Of a stretch of DNA of 64,000 nt, positions 24,299 through 32,373 are shown piece after piece; the first letter of the stretch is position 1, and each line of letters starts with the position of its first letter. A program made the position numbers and the translations under genes. The notes under the pieces are model-generated. The model was not told where the DNA came from and ran no database searches. It worked only from the letters and a program-made list of their open reading frames with translations. Source of the stretch: Deltaproteobacteria bacterium (GTDB lineage: Bacteria; SAR324; JACQKK01). The stretch covers positions 186,001 through 250,000 of the forward strand of contig JAOUEW010000001.1 of the NCBI GenBank assembly GCA_029858505.1, read 5' to 3'.

Positions 24299-24535
24299 TT
24301 GGCGGATAAAACCAAAAAATGGCCCCAAAACGTTCCCGGAAAATACTACGTGGATCAGGAGTGCATTGACTGCAACCTGTGCTCGGAAATTGCCCCAGAC
24401 AACTTCACCGTGGAGGAGGGGGAGGGCCACGATTATGTGTTTAAACAGCCCGCCAGCGAGCAAGAAGAAGCCCTGTGCAAAGAAGCCATGGAATCCTGCC
24501 CGGTGGAATCCATCGGTCAGGACGGGGAAGAATAA
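24299..24535 (+). CDS. Small ferredoxin, single cluster ([4Fe-4S]/[3Fe-4S])
   Basis: A 78-residue electron-transfer protein. Three closely spaced Cys (Cys22, Cys25, Cys28, in Cys-Ile-Asp-Cys-Asn-Leu-Cys) and a distant Cys-Pro near residue 68 bind one cluster, as in the Fer4_13-like ferredoxins. The likely start is TTG at 24299, because GGAG lies six bases upstream; the ATG at 24260 lacks a ribosome site. The protein is very acidic. A repeat block follows directly. Confidence 0.85.
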   Translation: MADKTKKWPQNVPGKYYVDQECIDCNLCSEIAPDNFTVEEGEGHDYVFKQPASEQEEALCKEAMESCPVESIGQDGEE

Positions 24536-24539
24536 GCTC

Positions 24540-24840
24540 GAATCCAGCGGCGATTTGATCCATCACTCCTCCTTATACTCGCATCCGACAAGTTGCTTGC
24601 AGCCGTTCAGTTTTCACCAGCACCTCTCCGCCCTGCCCTCCTTCCAACAGCACCTCTCCGCCCCCCTCCCCAAGTAGGGAGGGGGGAATGGCTCGAATCC
24701 GCTGAGTGATGCACTTGCTTCCTTCCAGTCTTTGTTTTCCGAACGGATGAATCGAATATCCGTTGGCTTCGATAATTTCCCCTCCCTGATTGGGGAGGGG
24801 ATGCCCGCAGGGCAGGGGTGTGGTTGGGAATCACCGATGA
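24540..24840. repeat. Mosaic intergenic repeat, copy 1 (includes right-inverted 205-bp composite)
   Basis: The whole 24536-24854 gap is repeat. Bases 24637-24840 are a near-perfect reverse complement of 28299-28507. It contains two G/C-rich hairpin modules of the CCCCTCCC...GGGGAGGG type around an ~80-bp module with inverted ends (GGCTTCGA / CTCGAATCC). That module carries an internal CCGAACGGATGAATCGAAT and the segment GTGCACTTGCTTCC-like. No ORF of note lies within it. Confidence 0.85.
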
Positions 24841-24854
24841 TTCCGAGCTATCCA

Positions 24855-25751
24855 CTAGGCAGGAGGTTTGCTGACGGGAGGAGGGGGGGCGGGTTCTTCA
24901 ACCCGTGGGGGTTCGGCGGAGGGATGGCGGCTGGCCAGGGCCTGAATATGCTCTGGCCCCACGCCGCAACAGCCCCCCACGATGGCGGGGGAGAAGGCCA
25001 GCAGGGGCTCCAGGCCATCCAGCCACGCTTGGGGGGTCAGCGGAGAGCCCGCTGAATGCCCTGCCGCCAGCACCGCCAGGGGAATGCCAGCCTGTTCCAA
25101 CGCGGGGGCCATCTGTTCCACGGCTCGGGTCAGCCGCTCGCCCGGCGGCAGGCAACTCACTCCCACGGCTCCGGCTCCGGCGGCGGCCAGCCGGGCGGCG
25201 GCCTGGGCGGGGGGCACCCCGTCTTCGGTCAGGCCATCCGGGCCCAGGGTCAACCCCACCAGCACTGGGGCATCGCTGGCGCTGGCGGCCAGCTTCAGGG
25301 CCATCAAGGCTTCCTCCAGCCGGGTGAAGTGTTCCAACAGCAAAATATTCACCTGACTGTCTGACAGATAAATGATCTGCTCGCTGTAACCCTTTTCCAA
25401 TTCCGTTTGAGACAGCGTTTCGGCCGGGCGAGAAATTTGCCCCAGGCTGCCCATGGCGGTGCTGCCGGCAAAGGGGCCGTTCAGGGTCAGCTCCCGCAGC
25501 AGCCCCGCCCCCATCACGTTCATCGACTCCACCCGATCTCCCATTCCACCGCGGGCCAGCACCGGGCGGCAGGCCCCCCGGGTGTTGGTGCGCACCAGCC
25601 GGGCCCCGGCCTGCAAAAAGGCCCGGTGCAACTGGGTCACGGTTTCTCCCTGAGAAAGGTTCAGGGTTTCCACCGGCAGGGTGAGTTTGGGAAACCGGGC
25701 CGCCAGCCAGGGGCCCGGCGCGCCGTCGGCGATCAAAAAAGGTTTGCTCAT
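24855..25751 (-). CDS. Homocysteine S-methyltransferase-family protein
   Basis: A 298-residue TIM-barrel protein of the S-methyl_trans family, which transfers a methyl group to homocysteine. Zinc ligands are visible as Cys in Val-Gly-Val-Ser-Cys and the Gly-Gly-Cys-Cys-Gly-Val motif near the C-terminus. Thr-Asn-Thr of the substrate loop is also present. It lacks the cobalamin and pterin domains of MetH, so the methyl donor is unknown (betaine, S-methylmethionine or a corrinoid protein are possible). The C-terminal ~25 residues are Pro-rich. The ATG at 25751 fits the family; the frame upstream is antisense to miaB. Confidence 0.85.
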   Translation of the reverse strand: MSKPFLIADGAPGPWLAARFPKLTLPVETLNLSQGETVTQLHRAFLQAGARLVRTNTRGACRPVLARGGMGDRVESMNVMGAGLLRELTLNGPFAGSTAMGSLGQISRPAETLSQTELEKGYSEQIIYLSDSQVNILLLEHFTRLEEALMALKLAASASDAPVLVGLTLGPDGLTEDGVPPAQAAARLAAAGAGAVGVSCLPPGERLTRAVEQMAPALEQAGIPLAVLAAGHSAGSPLTPQAWLDGLEPLLAFSPAIVGGCCGVGPEHIQALASRHPSAEPPRVEEPAPPPPVSKPPA

Positions 25752-25826
25752 GAGAGAATTATGCAGGGAATTTTGGATCATGGTAACCTGAAAACAACCA
25801 GAACATTCTCCTTTTTTCACAGCCCT

Positions 25827-27188
25827 ATGGAATCCATTCCTGAGATGACCGAGCAGGCCGAGAAAACGTATTTTATTCAAACCTTTGGCTGCCAAATGAA
25901 CGAATACGACAGCGGCCGGCTGAAAGCCATGCTGGAGGAAGACCGTTGGCGAGCGGTGGACAGCCCAGAGCAGGCGGGCTTGGTGCTGATCAACACCTGC
26001 TCGGTTCGGCAAAAGCCGGAAGACAAAGTGTTTAGCCTGCTGGGCAAGCTGGCCCAGTTGAAACAAGCCAACCCCGACCTGAAGGTGGCGGTGGGGGGCT
26101 GCGTGGCCCAGCAAGAGGGCAAGCGCATTTTGCAGCGTGCCCGGGCGGTAGACATGGTGTTTGGCCCCGACCAGTGGGGGGAACTGCCCGCCATGCTGCG
26201 GGAAGCGGGCCAGGGAAAACGGGTGCTGCGCACGGCCTTCCGCGAGGGGAAAACCCCCTGGGATGCCCTGGACAGCGGAATGACTCCCCCGGTGCTGCCC
26301 ATGGAGGGGGGCGTGAAGGGCCAGGTGGCCATCATGAAAGGCTGTGACAACTTTTGCACCTTTTGCATCGTTCCACACACCAGGGGCCGAGAGGTCAGCC
26401 GAACCCCAGAGGCCGTGGTGGAAGAAACCCAGGCCTTGCTGCGCCGCGGGGTGAAAGAAATTTTACTGCTTGGGCAAAACGTAAATTCTTATCGGTCCGG
26501 CAGCGCGGGGTTTGTGGATTTGCTGCGGCAGGTGGCGGCGGTGCCGGGCCTGGCGCGGCTGCGATACACCTCTCCCCACCCCAACGACTTCAACCGGGAA
26601 CTGGCCATGGCCCACCGGGAGCTGCCCAACCTGTGCGAGCAAGTGCACTTGCCCATTCAATCGGGCTCCGACCGGGTGCTGAAGCAAATGCGCAGGCGAC
26701 ACACCCGCCAACAGTTTTTAGACAAAGTCTCCATGCTGCGGGAACTGCTGCCCCAGGCGGCGTTGTCTACCGACGTGATCGTGGGCTTTCCCGGCGAAAC
26801 CCCGGAAGACTTTCAGCAGACCATGGACTTGTTAGACCAGGTGCGGTTCGATCAGGTGTATGCCTTTAAGTTTTCGGCCCGGGTCAACACCCCCGCCGCG
26901 GCGTTCCCCGACCAAATTGAAGACGATCAAAAGAACGAGCGCCTGGCCCGCCTGCTGGCCCGGCAAAACGAGATCATCGCCGAAATTCAAGACCAGGCGG
27001 TGGGCACGCGCCAAGAAGTGCTGGTGGAGGGGGAAAGCCTAAGAACCCACGGAGAGAGGTTTGGCCGCACCCGGGCCAACAAACCCGTGTCGGTGATGAA
27101 CTCCACCGCGGCCCCCGGGACGCTGATTTGGGTAGACATCACCGAATCTCGCAAACACTCATTGGCCGGAAGGGAGGTTTCTCCATGA
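25827..27188 (+). CDS. miaB: tRNA-2-methylthio-N6-dimethylallyladenosine synthase
   Basis: Radical-SAM methylthiotransferase modifying A37 of tRNAs that read UNN codons. The 453-residue product binds two [4Fe-4S] clusters: the N-terminal UPF0004 domain through Cys22, Cys58 and Cys92, and the radical-SAM domain through Cys173-x3-Cys177-x2-Cys180. A C-terminal TRAM domain follows (~385-450). Either ATG 25827 or ATG 25845 could start it; neither has a strong ribosome site. Its stop overlaps the next start as ATGA. Confidence 0.95.
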   Translation: MESIPEMTEQAEKTYFIQTFGCQMNEYDSGRLKAMLEEDRWRAVDSPEQAGLVLINTCSVRQKPEDKVFSLLGKLAQLKQANPDLKVAVGGCVAQQEGKRILQRARAVDMVFGPDQWGELPAMLREAGQGKRVLRTAFREGKTPWDALDSGMTPPVLPMEGGVKGQVAIMKGCDNFCTFCIVPHTRGREVSRTPEAVVEETQALLRRGVKEILLLGQNVNSYRSGSAGFVDLLRQVAAVPGLARLRYTSPHPNDFNRELAMAHRELPNLCEQVHLPIQSGSDRVLKQMRRRHTRQQFLDKVSMLRELLPQAALSTDVIVGFPGETPEDFQQTMDLLDQVRFDQVYAFKFSARVNTPAAAFPDQIEDDQKNERLARLLARQNEIIAEIQDQAVGTRQEVLVEGESLRTHGERFGRTRANKPVSVMNSTAAPGTLIWVDITESRKHSLAGREVSP

Positions 27189-27703
27189 CCCTGGAAAACT
27201 ACACCGAGATGAAGGTGTTCCGGCTGGTGTTAGACCCAGAAACCCACGCCCCCATCGTGATTCTGCAAGATGAAAAGACCGGCTGGCTGATGCCCATATG
27301 GATTGGCCTGTTCGAGGCCCAGTCCATCGCCATGCGGATGGAAGGCATTGAGCCCGCCCGGCCCATGACCCACGACCTGTTCTTTAATTTTCTGGAAATG
27401 TCTCATACCATGCTGGAACGGGTGGAGGTGAGCGACCTAGTGGACAACACCTACTTTGCCCGCATTTTTTTCTTTCTGAACGAAAAAGAACACGCCATTG
27501 ATTCGCGCCCCAGCGATGCCATTGCCCTGGCCCTGCGTTCCACCACGCCCATCTTTGTGGCCAATCACGTGCTGGAAAAAAGCAAAATAGATCCGGCCCA
27601 GATGGAAAAAGACGACGCGGCCGAACCGCCAGCGGGGAAAGAAAAGTGGGAGCGGGTGCTTCAGCGGATGAACCAGGAACCAGGCAAAACCAAACTGAAC
27701 TAA
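27185..27703 (+). CDS. Bifunctional nuclease family protein (DUF151)
   Basis: A 172-residue DUF151 protein; characterised relatives are bifunctional nucleases. It shows the conserved Pro-Ile-Trp-Ile-Gly (a cis-loop after the first strands), Glu-Ala-Gln-Ser-Ile-Ala, and Ser-Arg-Pro-Ser-Asp-Ala-Ile-Ala-Leu-Ala motif. A charged C-terminal tail is likely disordered. GGGAGG is seven bases before the ATG, and the start overlaps the miaB stop, so it is translated together with miaB. Confidence 0.88.
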   Translation: MTLENYTEMKVFRLVLDPETHAPIVILQDEKTGWLMPIWIGLFEAQSIAMRMEGIEPARPMTHDLFFNFLEMSHTMLERVEVSDLVDNTYFARIFFFLNEKEHAIDSRPSDAIALALRSTTPIFVANHVLEKSKIDPAQMEKDDAAEPPAGKEKWERVLQRMNQEPGKTKLN

Positions 27704-27705
27704 CC

Positions 27706-28284
27706 ATGATTCAACTGCTGCGGTGGGTAAACAAACTGATTGGGTGGTCCGCCCGGCTGGCCTTTAACGGCTGGCTGGTGGTGACCCTGTTGCTGTTGTT
27801 GCTGGTGGGGCTGGGAACACCGGTTCCGGTGGAAATCAAACTGCTGTATGGGCAGGCCCAGTTGCTGCCCGCGGATAGCGCCGTGGAGGTGCTGGTGGAT
27901 GGCCAGCCGGGGGGCCCCTGCTTCGCGGCGGCGCGCCAGGAACGGGGCCAAGACACGGGGCGGCTGTTGTGCCTGGTGGGGTCTGACCTGGTGGTGGTGG
28001 ACCGGGCCCTGGGCCGGGCCGGTTGGCCCCGGCTGAACGAGCATGCGGTTTGGTTGAACAAATATCTGGTGGTGGCCTCTCAGGGGGGGGCCTTGGTTCC
28101 CTTTAACCCCAAGGATCTGGCCGATCACGCTTTGAATCCATTTCCTACGGGGCGGGCCGGGTTTTTGCTGCCCCCCACGTCCAGCGCTCCGGGCCGCCAA
28201 GTTGACATTCGGTGGCCAGTAGAACCAGTCCCCGCTCCGCCGTCTCCCACGGCACTTCCCCCCGGCCCCCGCCACACCACGTAA
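27706..28284 (+). CDS. Membrane-anchored protein, unknown
   Basis: A 192-residue product with one strong membrane segment (~21-43: Trp-Leu-Val-Val-Thr-Leu-Leu-Leu-Leu). A beta-rich domain of ~120 residues follows, and the C-terminus is Pro-rich. No family is recognised. It starts two bases after the stop of the DUF151 gene, so it belongs to the miaB operon. The Pro-rich end merges into a repeat block. Confidence 0.65.
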   Translation: MIQLLRWVNKLIGWSARLAFNGWLVVTLLLLLLVGLGTPVPVEIKLLYGQAQLLPADSAVEVLVDGQPGGPCFAAARQERGQDTGRLLCLVGSDLVVVDRALGRAGWPRLNEHAVWLNKYLVVASQGGALVPFNPKDLADHALNPFPTGRAGFLLPPTSSAPGRQVDIRWPVEPVPAPPSPTALPPGPRHTT

Positions 28285-28298
28285 TTATTTTTCTAAGT

Positions 28299-28507
28299 TA
28301 TCGGTGATTCCCAACCACACCTCTCCCCTGCCCTGCGGGCATCCCCTCCCCAATCAGGGAGGGGAAATTATCGAAGCCAACGGAGTTTCGATTCATCCGT
28401 TCGGGAAACAAAGACTGGAAGGAAGCAAGTGCATCACTCAGCGGATTCGAGCCATTCCCCCCTCCCTGCTTGGGGAGGGGGGCGGAGAGGTGCTGTTGGG
28501 AGGAGGG
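28299..28507. repeat. Mosaic intergenic repeat, copy 2 (inverted relative to copy 1)
   Basis: About 205 bp that match the reverse complement of 24637-24840 with only scattered differences (for example a two-base change in the Cys-less centre and a short CTC insertion). The order is a hairpin module with ATCCCCTCCCC, the ~80-bp module from TCGAAGCC (28371) to GGATTCGAG (28451), then the CCCCCCTCCC hairpin and AGAGGTGCTGTTGGG. The rest of the 28285-28612 gap is unremarkable. Confidence 0.85.
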
Positions 28508-28612
28508 TCTTTTCGTCTGCCATCAAAGAGCTTTGATTTGCTTCCGCGATATTCTTCCTGTTACAAGAATAATCTGGAACCCAAACCCAAATAAAAACCG
28601 ATCGGGGGTGTT

Positions 28613-30637
28613 ATGAAAAACCTTCTGGTAAATCCTCATGTTGGACAGCGAAGGCTTGAACGTTTCTGGCGCTTAGGGCTGGCCTGCCTGCTGCTGGTGG
28701 GTGTGCTGATCGCACTGGTTGGACCCGCTGGACCCGCCTGGGCCGGTGACCGGGAGGCGGCCTTCAAAGTTTATCAAGACCGAAATTACCCCAAGGCGTT
28801 TGCCATGCTCACCAAGCTGGCCGAGGGCGGGGACCCCGCCGCCCAATTTCGGCTGGGGATCATGTATGAAATTGGCTTGGGGATGAAACCGGACCAAGAG
28901 AAAGCCAAGAAATGGTACGGGCAAGCCGCGAAGGGCCTGCCCGCCCAAGCAGAAACGGGCGATGTATGGGCCGTGCATTCCCTGGGAAGCGCCTATTTTT
29001 ACGGTGACGGCCTGTCTAAAGACGTGGAGAAGGGGGTGGCATGGTGGCGTAAGGCGGCAGAGAAAGGGTTTGCGCCAGCCATGAACAACCTGGGGCAGGC
29101 CTATGCCGGGGGGGTAGGGGTAACCAAAGACCCTGAGCAAGCCATGGCATGGTGGCGCAAGGCGGCGGCATTAAACAACGCCGGGGCCATGAACAACCTG
29201 GGAGAAGCTTACGAGGAGGGTGTGCTGGTCAAGAAAGATGATCAGCAGGCGGTGGAATGGTTCCGCAAGGCCGCCAAGTTGAACCACGAAGACGCCATGT
29301 TCAACCTGGGATTTGCCTACCTGAAGGGCAGGGGAGTGAAAAAAGACGCCAAACAAGCGGTGGTTTGGTGGGAAAAGGCCGCTGGCATGGGGCACTCTCG
29401 GGCCATGGCCAACCTGGGGGTGGCCTATGAAAGCGGTGAGGGGGTGAAAAAAGATTTGAAGAAAGCCATTGCCTTGTATGAACAAGCCGTCGCCTGGGAA
29501 GACACCCTGGGCATGTTCTACCTGGGCAACTGTTACATGTGGGGGATCGGGGTGGAGAAAAACCCCAAGCGGGCGTTGGAGATTTTTCAACAAGCCGCCG
29601 ACTTGGGCGATTCCAACGCTATGAACAAAATTGGCGTGATTTACGAAGACGGGTTGGGGGTGGAAAAGGATATGCAGAAGGCCCTGATCTGGTATCGCAA
29701 GGGCGCGGAAAACAACAATGCCGGGGCCCTGAACAACCTGGCCATTGCCTACGGCCAGGGGTTGGGCGTTGGCCAAGATTTTCGCAAAGCGGTGGAGCTG
29801 TGGAAAAAATCGGCGGAATTGGGCGATACCCAGGCCATGGGCAACCTGGGGCTGGCCTATGAAAACGGCGAGGGCGTGGACAAAGACATGAAACAGGCCG
29901 TGGCTTGGTATCAAAAAGGCGCCGACCAGGGCAACCCAAATTCCATGTTTTATTTGGGCAATACCTACATGGGGGAAAACGGCACGGAAAAAAACACCAA
30001 ACTGGCGGTAGAATGGTGGCGCAAGGCGGCCGAATTGGGGCACGGGGGTGCCATGTACCACATGGGATTGGCCTACCACGACGCCATTTTCGTGAAGCAG
30101 GATTACAAGCAAGCCATTGCTTGGTACTTGAAAGCGGCCGACAAGGGCAACCCCAAGGCGATGTACAACCTGGGGGTGATGAGCGCCGAAGGCACCGGCA
30201 CGAAGAAAGACGATAAGATGGCCACGCAATGGTGGCAAAAATCGGCGGACCTGGGATACATGGAAGCCGAATACAACCTGGGCGTTTTTTATCACGATGG
30301 GAGAGGAGTGAAAAAAGACCTGGATCAAGCCGCCGTATGGTATAAAAAAGCCGCTGAACAGGGCCACCTGAGCGCCATGTATAACCTGGGGAACCTGTAC
30401 GAAGAATGCGGTTGTGATGAAAACTATCCGGAATTATCGCTGTTGTGGTGGGGCAAAGCGGCGGACGGTGGTCACCCCCGGGCGATGTATTATCTGGGGG
30501 TGGCCTATGACCGAGGCATTGGCGTAGACAAAGACCCCAAAAAAGCCCTGAACCTTTGGCGAAAGGCGGCCAACCTGGGCAATGAAGAAGCCAAGAAAGC
30601 CCTGAAGGAAAAAGGGCTTGAAGACAGCGGCTCGTAG
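28613..30637 (+). CDS. Exported Sel1-repeat protein (16 repeats)
   Basis: A 674-residue protein with an N-terminal signal or anchor (~20-44, ending Ala-Trp-Ala-Gly) and then about 16 consecutive Sel1-like repeats of 36 residues. Each repeat carries the Ala-Met-x-Asn-Leu-Gly-x-Ala-Tyr and Gly-x-Gly-Val-x-Lys-Asp pattern with Trp-Trp/Trp-Tyr-Arg-Lys-Ala-Ala. The superhelix should act as a protein-binding scaffold, probably in the periplasm. The repeats are highly alike at DNA level, so copy number may drift. GGGGGT precedes the ATG. It stands 23 bp upstream of hemJ; a functional link is not apparent. Confidence 0.9.
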   Translation: MKNLLVNPHVGQRRLERFWRLGLACLLLVGVLIALVGPAGPAWAGDREAAFKVYQDRNYPKAFAMLTKLAEGGDPAAQFRLGIMYEIGLGMKPDQEKAKKWYGQAAKGLPAQAETGDVWAVHSLGSAYFYGDGLSKDVEKGVAWWRKAAEKGFAPAMNNLGQAYAGGVGVTKDPEQAMAWWRKAAALNNAGAMNNLGEAYEEGVLVKKDDQQAVEWFRKAAKLNHEDAMFNLGFAYLKGRGVKKDAKQAVVWWEKAAGMGHSRAMANLGVAYESGEGVKKDLKKAIALYEQAVAWEDTLGMFYLGNCYMWGIGVEKNPKRALEIFQQAADLGDSNAMNKIGVIYEDGLGVEKDMQKALIWYRKGAENNNAGALNNLAIAYGQGLGVGQDFRKAVELWKKSAELGDTQAMGNLGLAYENGEGVDKDMKQAVAWYQKGADQGNPNSMFYLGNTYMGENGTEKNTKLAVEWWRKAAELGHGGAMYHMGLAYHDAIFVKQDYKQAIAWYLKAADKGNPKAMYNLGVMSAEGTGTKKDDKMATQWWQKSADLGYMEAEYNLGVFYHDGRGVKKDLDQAAVWYKKAAEQGHLSAMYNLGNLYEECGCDENYPELSLLWWGKAADGGHPRAMYYLGVAYDRGIGVDKDPKKALNLWRKAANLGNEEAKKALKEKGLEDSGS

Positions 30638-30660
30638 GTCACCCGAAAGGAAAGGACGCC

Positions 30661-31119
30661 ATGGACCCGTGGTATCAAGCCGTGAAGACCCTGCATATTG
30701 TTTCGGTGATTGCCTGGATGGCGGGGCTGCTGTACTTGATCCGGCTGTATGTGAACCACCGCCTGGAAACCGTGCCGGTGGTGTGGGAGCGCTTTCAGGG
30801 CATGGAGCGCCGCCTGTGGCTGGCCATTACCGTGCCTGCGGCGTGGAGCGCCGCCCTAAGCGGCGGGGCCATGGCGGCCATGAACCCCTGCGGCACCCTG
30901 GCCACCGGGTGGTTCTCGGCGAAGTTGGGGGCGGTGGCGGCTTTGTTGGCCGTGCATTTTTTAGCGGGTCTTTGGCGCAAACAGTTTTTGGCCCCGCCCT
31001 TTCCCCTTTCTACCCGGGCCTTTCGCCTGTGGAACGAGGCCCCCACCCTGCTGATGATCCTCATCGTGGCTCTGGTGGAGTTTCAGCCGGATTGGGGAAC
31101 GTGGTACGTGTGTCCATAG
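30661..31119 (+). CDS. hemJ: Protoporphyrinogen IX oxidase HemJ
   Basis: A 152-residue four-helix membrane protein that oxidises protoporphyrinogen IX in the last-but-one haem step. Family signs are Lys-Thr-Leu-His-Ile-Val-Ser-Val-Ile-Ala-Trp-Met-Ala-Gly-Leu-Leu-Tyr near the N-terminus, a conserved Lys in Ser-Ala-Lys-Leu-Gly, and C-terminal Phe-Arg-Leu-Trp-Asn-Glu-x-Pro-Thr. AGGA lies four bases before the ATG. Ferrochelatase (hemH) is 6.5 kb away. Confidence 0.9.
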   Translation: MDPWYQAVKTLHIVSVIAWMAGLLYLIRLYVNHRLETVPVVWERFQGMERRLWLAITVPAAWSAALSGGAMAAMNPCGTLATGWFSAKLGAVAALLAVHFLAGLWRKQFLAPPFPLSTRAFRLWNEAPTLLMILIVALVEFQPDWGTWYVCP

Positions 31120-31149
31120 AATCTTCGAGGCATTATCCTCCCAGCAACT

Positions 31150-31600
31150 CCCGTTACTCGAAGCCGGAAGGTGATGCGATGGCTTCCGTTCAATCCATGT
31201 GTTCCGAACGGATAAAGTTAGAACAGGATGGATTCGAGTCTTGTCCCAACAGCACCCCTCCCCTGCCCCCTGGCGGGGGCATCCCCTCCCCTTCGTGGAG
31301 GGGAAATGAATCGAAGCCACCGGGTATTCGATTCATCCGTTCGGATGATTCAGCCGGAAGGAAACAATCACACACTCATCGGATTCGAGCCATTCCCCCC
31401 TCCCTGATTGGGGAGGGGGGCAGGGGGGAGAGGTGCTGTTGGGAGGGGAAATCCTCGAAGCCGAAAAGTTGTGCGCTTGCTTCCTTTCAGTCTTTTATAT
31501 TCTGAACGGCTGAATAAAATGTCCGGTGGCTTCGAGTCTTGTCCCTCCACGATGGGGACAGGCGGCGCAGCCGCCAGGGAGGGGTGTTGCTGGAAAGATC
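31150..31600. repeat. Mosaic intergenic repeat, copy 3 (three ~80-bp modules)
   Basis: Three ~80-bp TCGAAGCC/GGCTTCGAG modules (about 31158-31237, 31311-31389 and 31454-31536) alternate with three G/C-rich hairpin modules. The hairpin at 31391-31450 is identical over ~58 bp to 53520-53577. The last hairpin (31538-31592) carries the GGCGGCGCAGCCGCC palindrome also seen near 38.8, 39.0, 49.3 and 60.9 kb. No gene lies in the 31120-31652 gap. Confidence 0.85.
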
Positions 31601-31652
31601 AGCTCTTTCATCTTTTGCCGTGACCAGATGATGTTTTGTTGCGTTCCTGCCT

Positions 31653-32183
31653 TTATCCCATTGTGATCTTCCGCTGTGCCTTCACCAATCCCCACCCTTG
31701 GGCGCTGTCGGGGCATAGTTCTCCTTGAGCGATGAGCTGGTCAACTTCTTGGGGTTCGGCCCAATGGCCTGCGGCCACTTCCTCCGGTTGCAGGGTCACC
31801 GGTCCCTCCCAGCGGCAGGTAAACACCCGGATATGGGCCTGGGTTTGGGGGCCCCGATAGGTGTGGTCCAGCAAATGGAGCACCGGCACGCCGAAAATTC
31901 CCAGTTCTTCCCCCAGTTCCCGCCGGGCGTTTTGTTCAAAGGTTTCCCCGCTGGCCACGGTTCCCCCCACGAAGACATCCCACAATCCTGGGAACACGTC
32001 TTTGGTGAGGGTGCGTTTCTGCACAAACACTCGACCATCGGCGCGGGTGACCAGGGTGCTGCTGACCCGGTGCAGCAGGTTTTCCGCCCGCATGCGGGCC
32101 CGGGTGACCACCCCTAGCACCTGGCCTTGATCGTCAATCCAATCCACCTGTTCTTGGCTGGGAGGGGAAAATGGGGGTTCCAT
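31653..32183 (-). CDS. Nudix hydrolase, IDI-like
   Basis: A 176-residue Nudix protein with a complete box Gly-x5-Glu-x7-Arg-Glu-Leu-Gly-Glu-Glu-Leu-Gly-Ile. N-terminal Trp-Ile-Asp-Asp-Gln-Gly and Leu-Leu-His-Arg-Val-Ser-Ser-Thr-Leu-Val match the YfcD/isopentenyl-diphosphate-isomerase-like subgroup. The substrate is unknown. The ATG at 32183 has GAGGT ten bases upstream. The gene stands alone next to a repeat block. Confidence 0.85.
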   Translation of the reverse strand: MEPPFSPPSQEQVDWIDDQGQVLGVVTRARMRAENLLHRVSSTLVTRADGRVFVQKRTLTKDVFPGLWDVFVGGTVASGETFEQNARRELGEELGIFGVPVLHLLDHTYRGPQTQAHIRVFTCRWEGPVTLQPEEVAAGHWAEPQEVDQLIAQGELCPDSAQGWGLVKAQRKITMG

Positions 32184-32373
32184 GGGGTGAAATACCTCGT
32201 TTATTGGGGTGAAGAGATTAATGATGGCCGGGGAATTGCATCCATTTTGCCCAATCCATCCACAGCTAAAAAAATTGTGGAATGAATACAAAACATTAAT
32301 TTAAGAAGCGTCTGTTCACCAGCCGGAACCCAGGGGGGCATTACCGGTCCGGAACGCCACCCCTTCCAGAAAG

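Noticed and set aside
24540-24840. Insertion sequence or transposon
   Set aside because: No transposase ORF in or near any copy of the repeat; only a non-autonomous element is possible.
29171-30367. 398-codon minus-strand frame opposite the Sel1-repeat gene
   Set aside because: Periodic product is merely the antisense of the 36-residue repeats.
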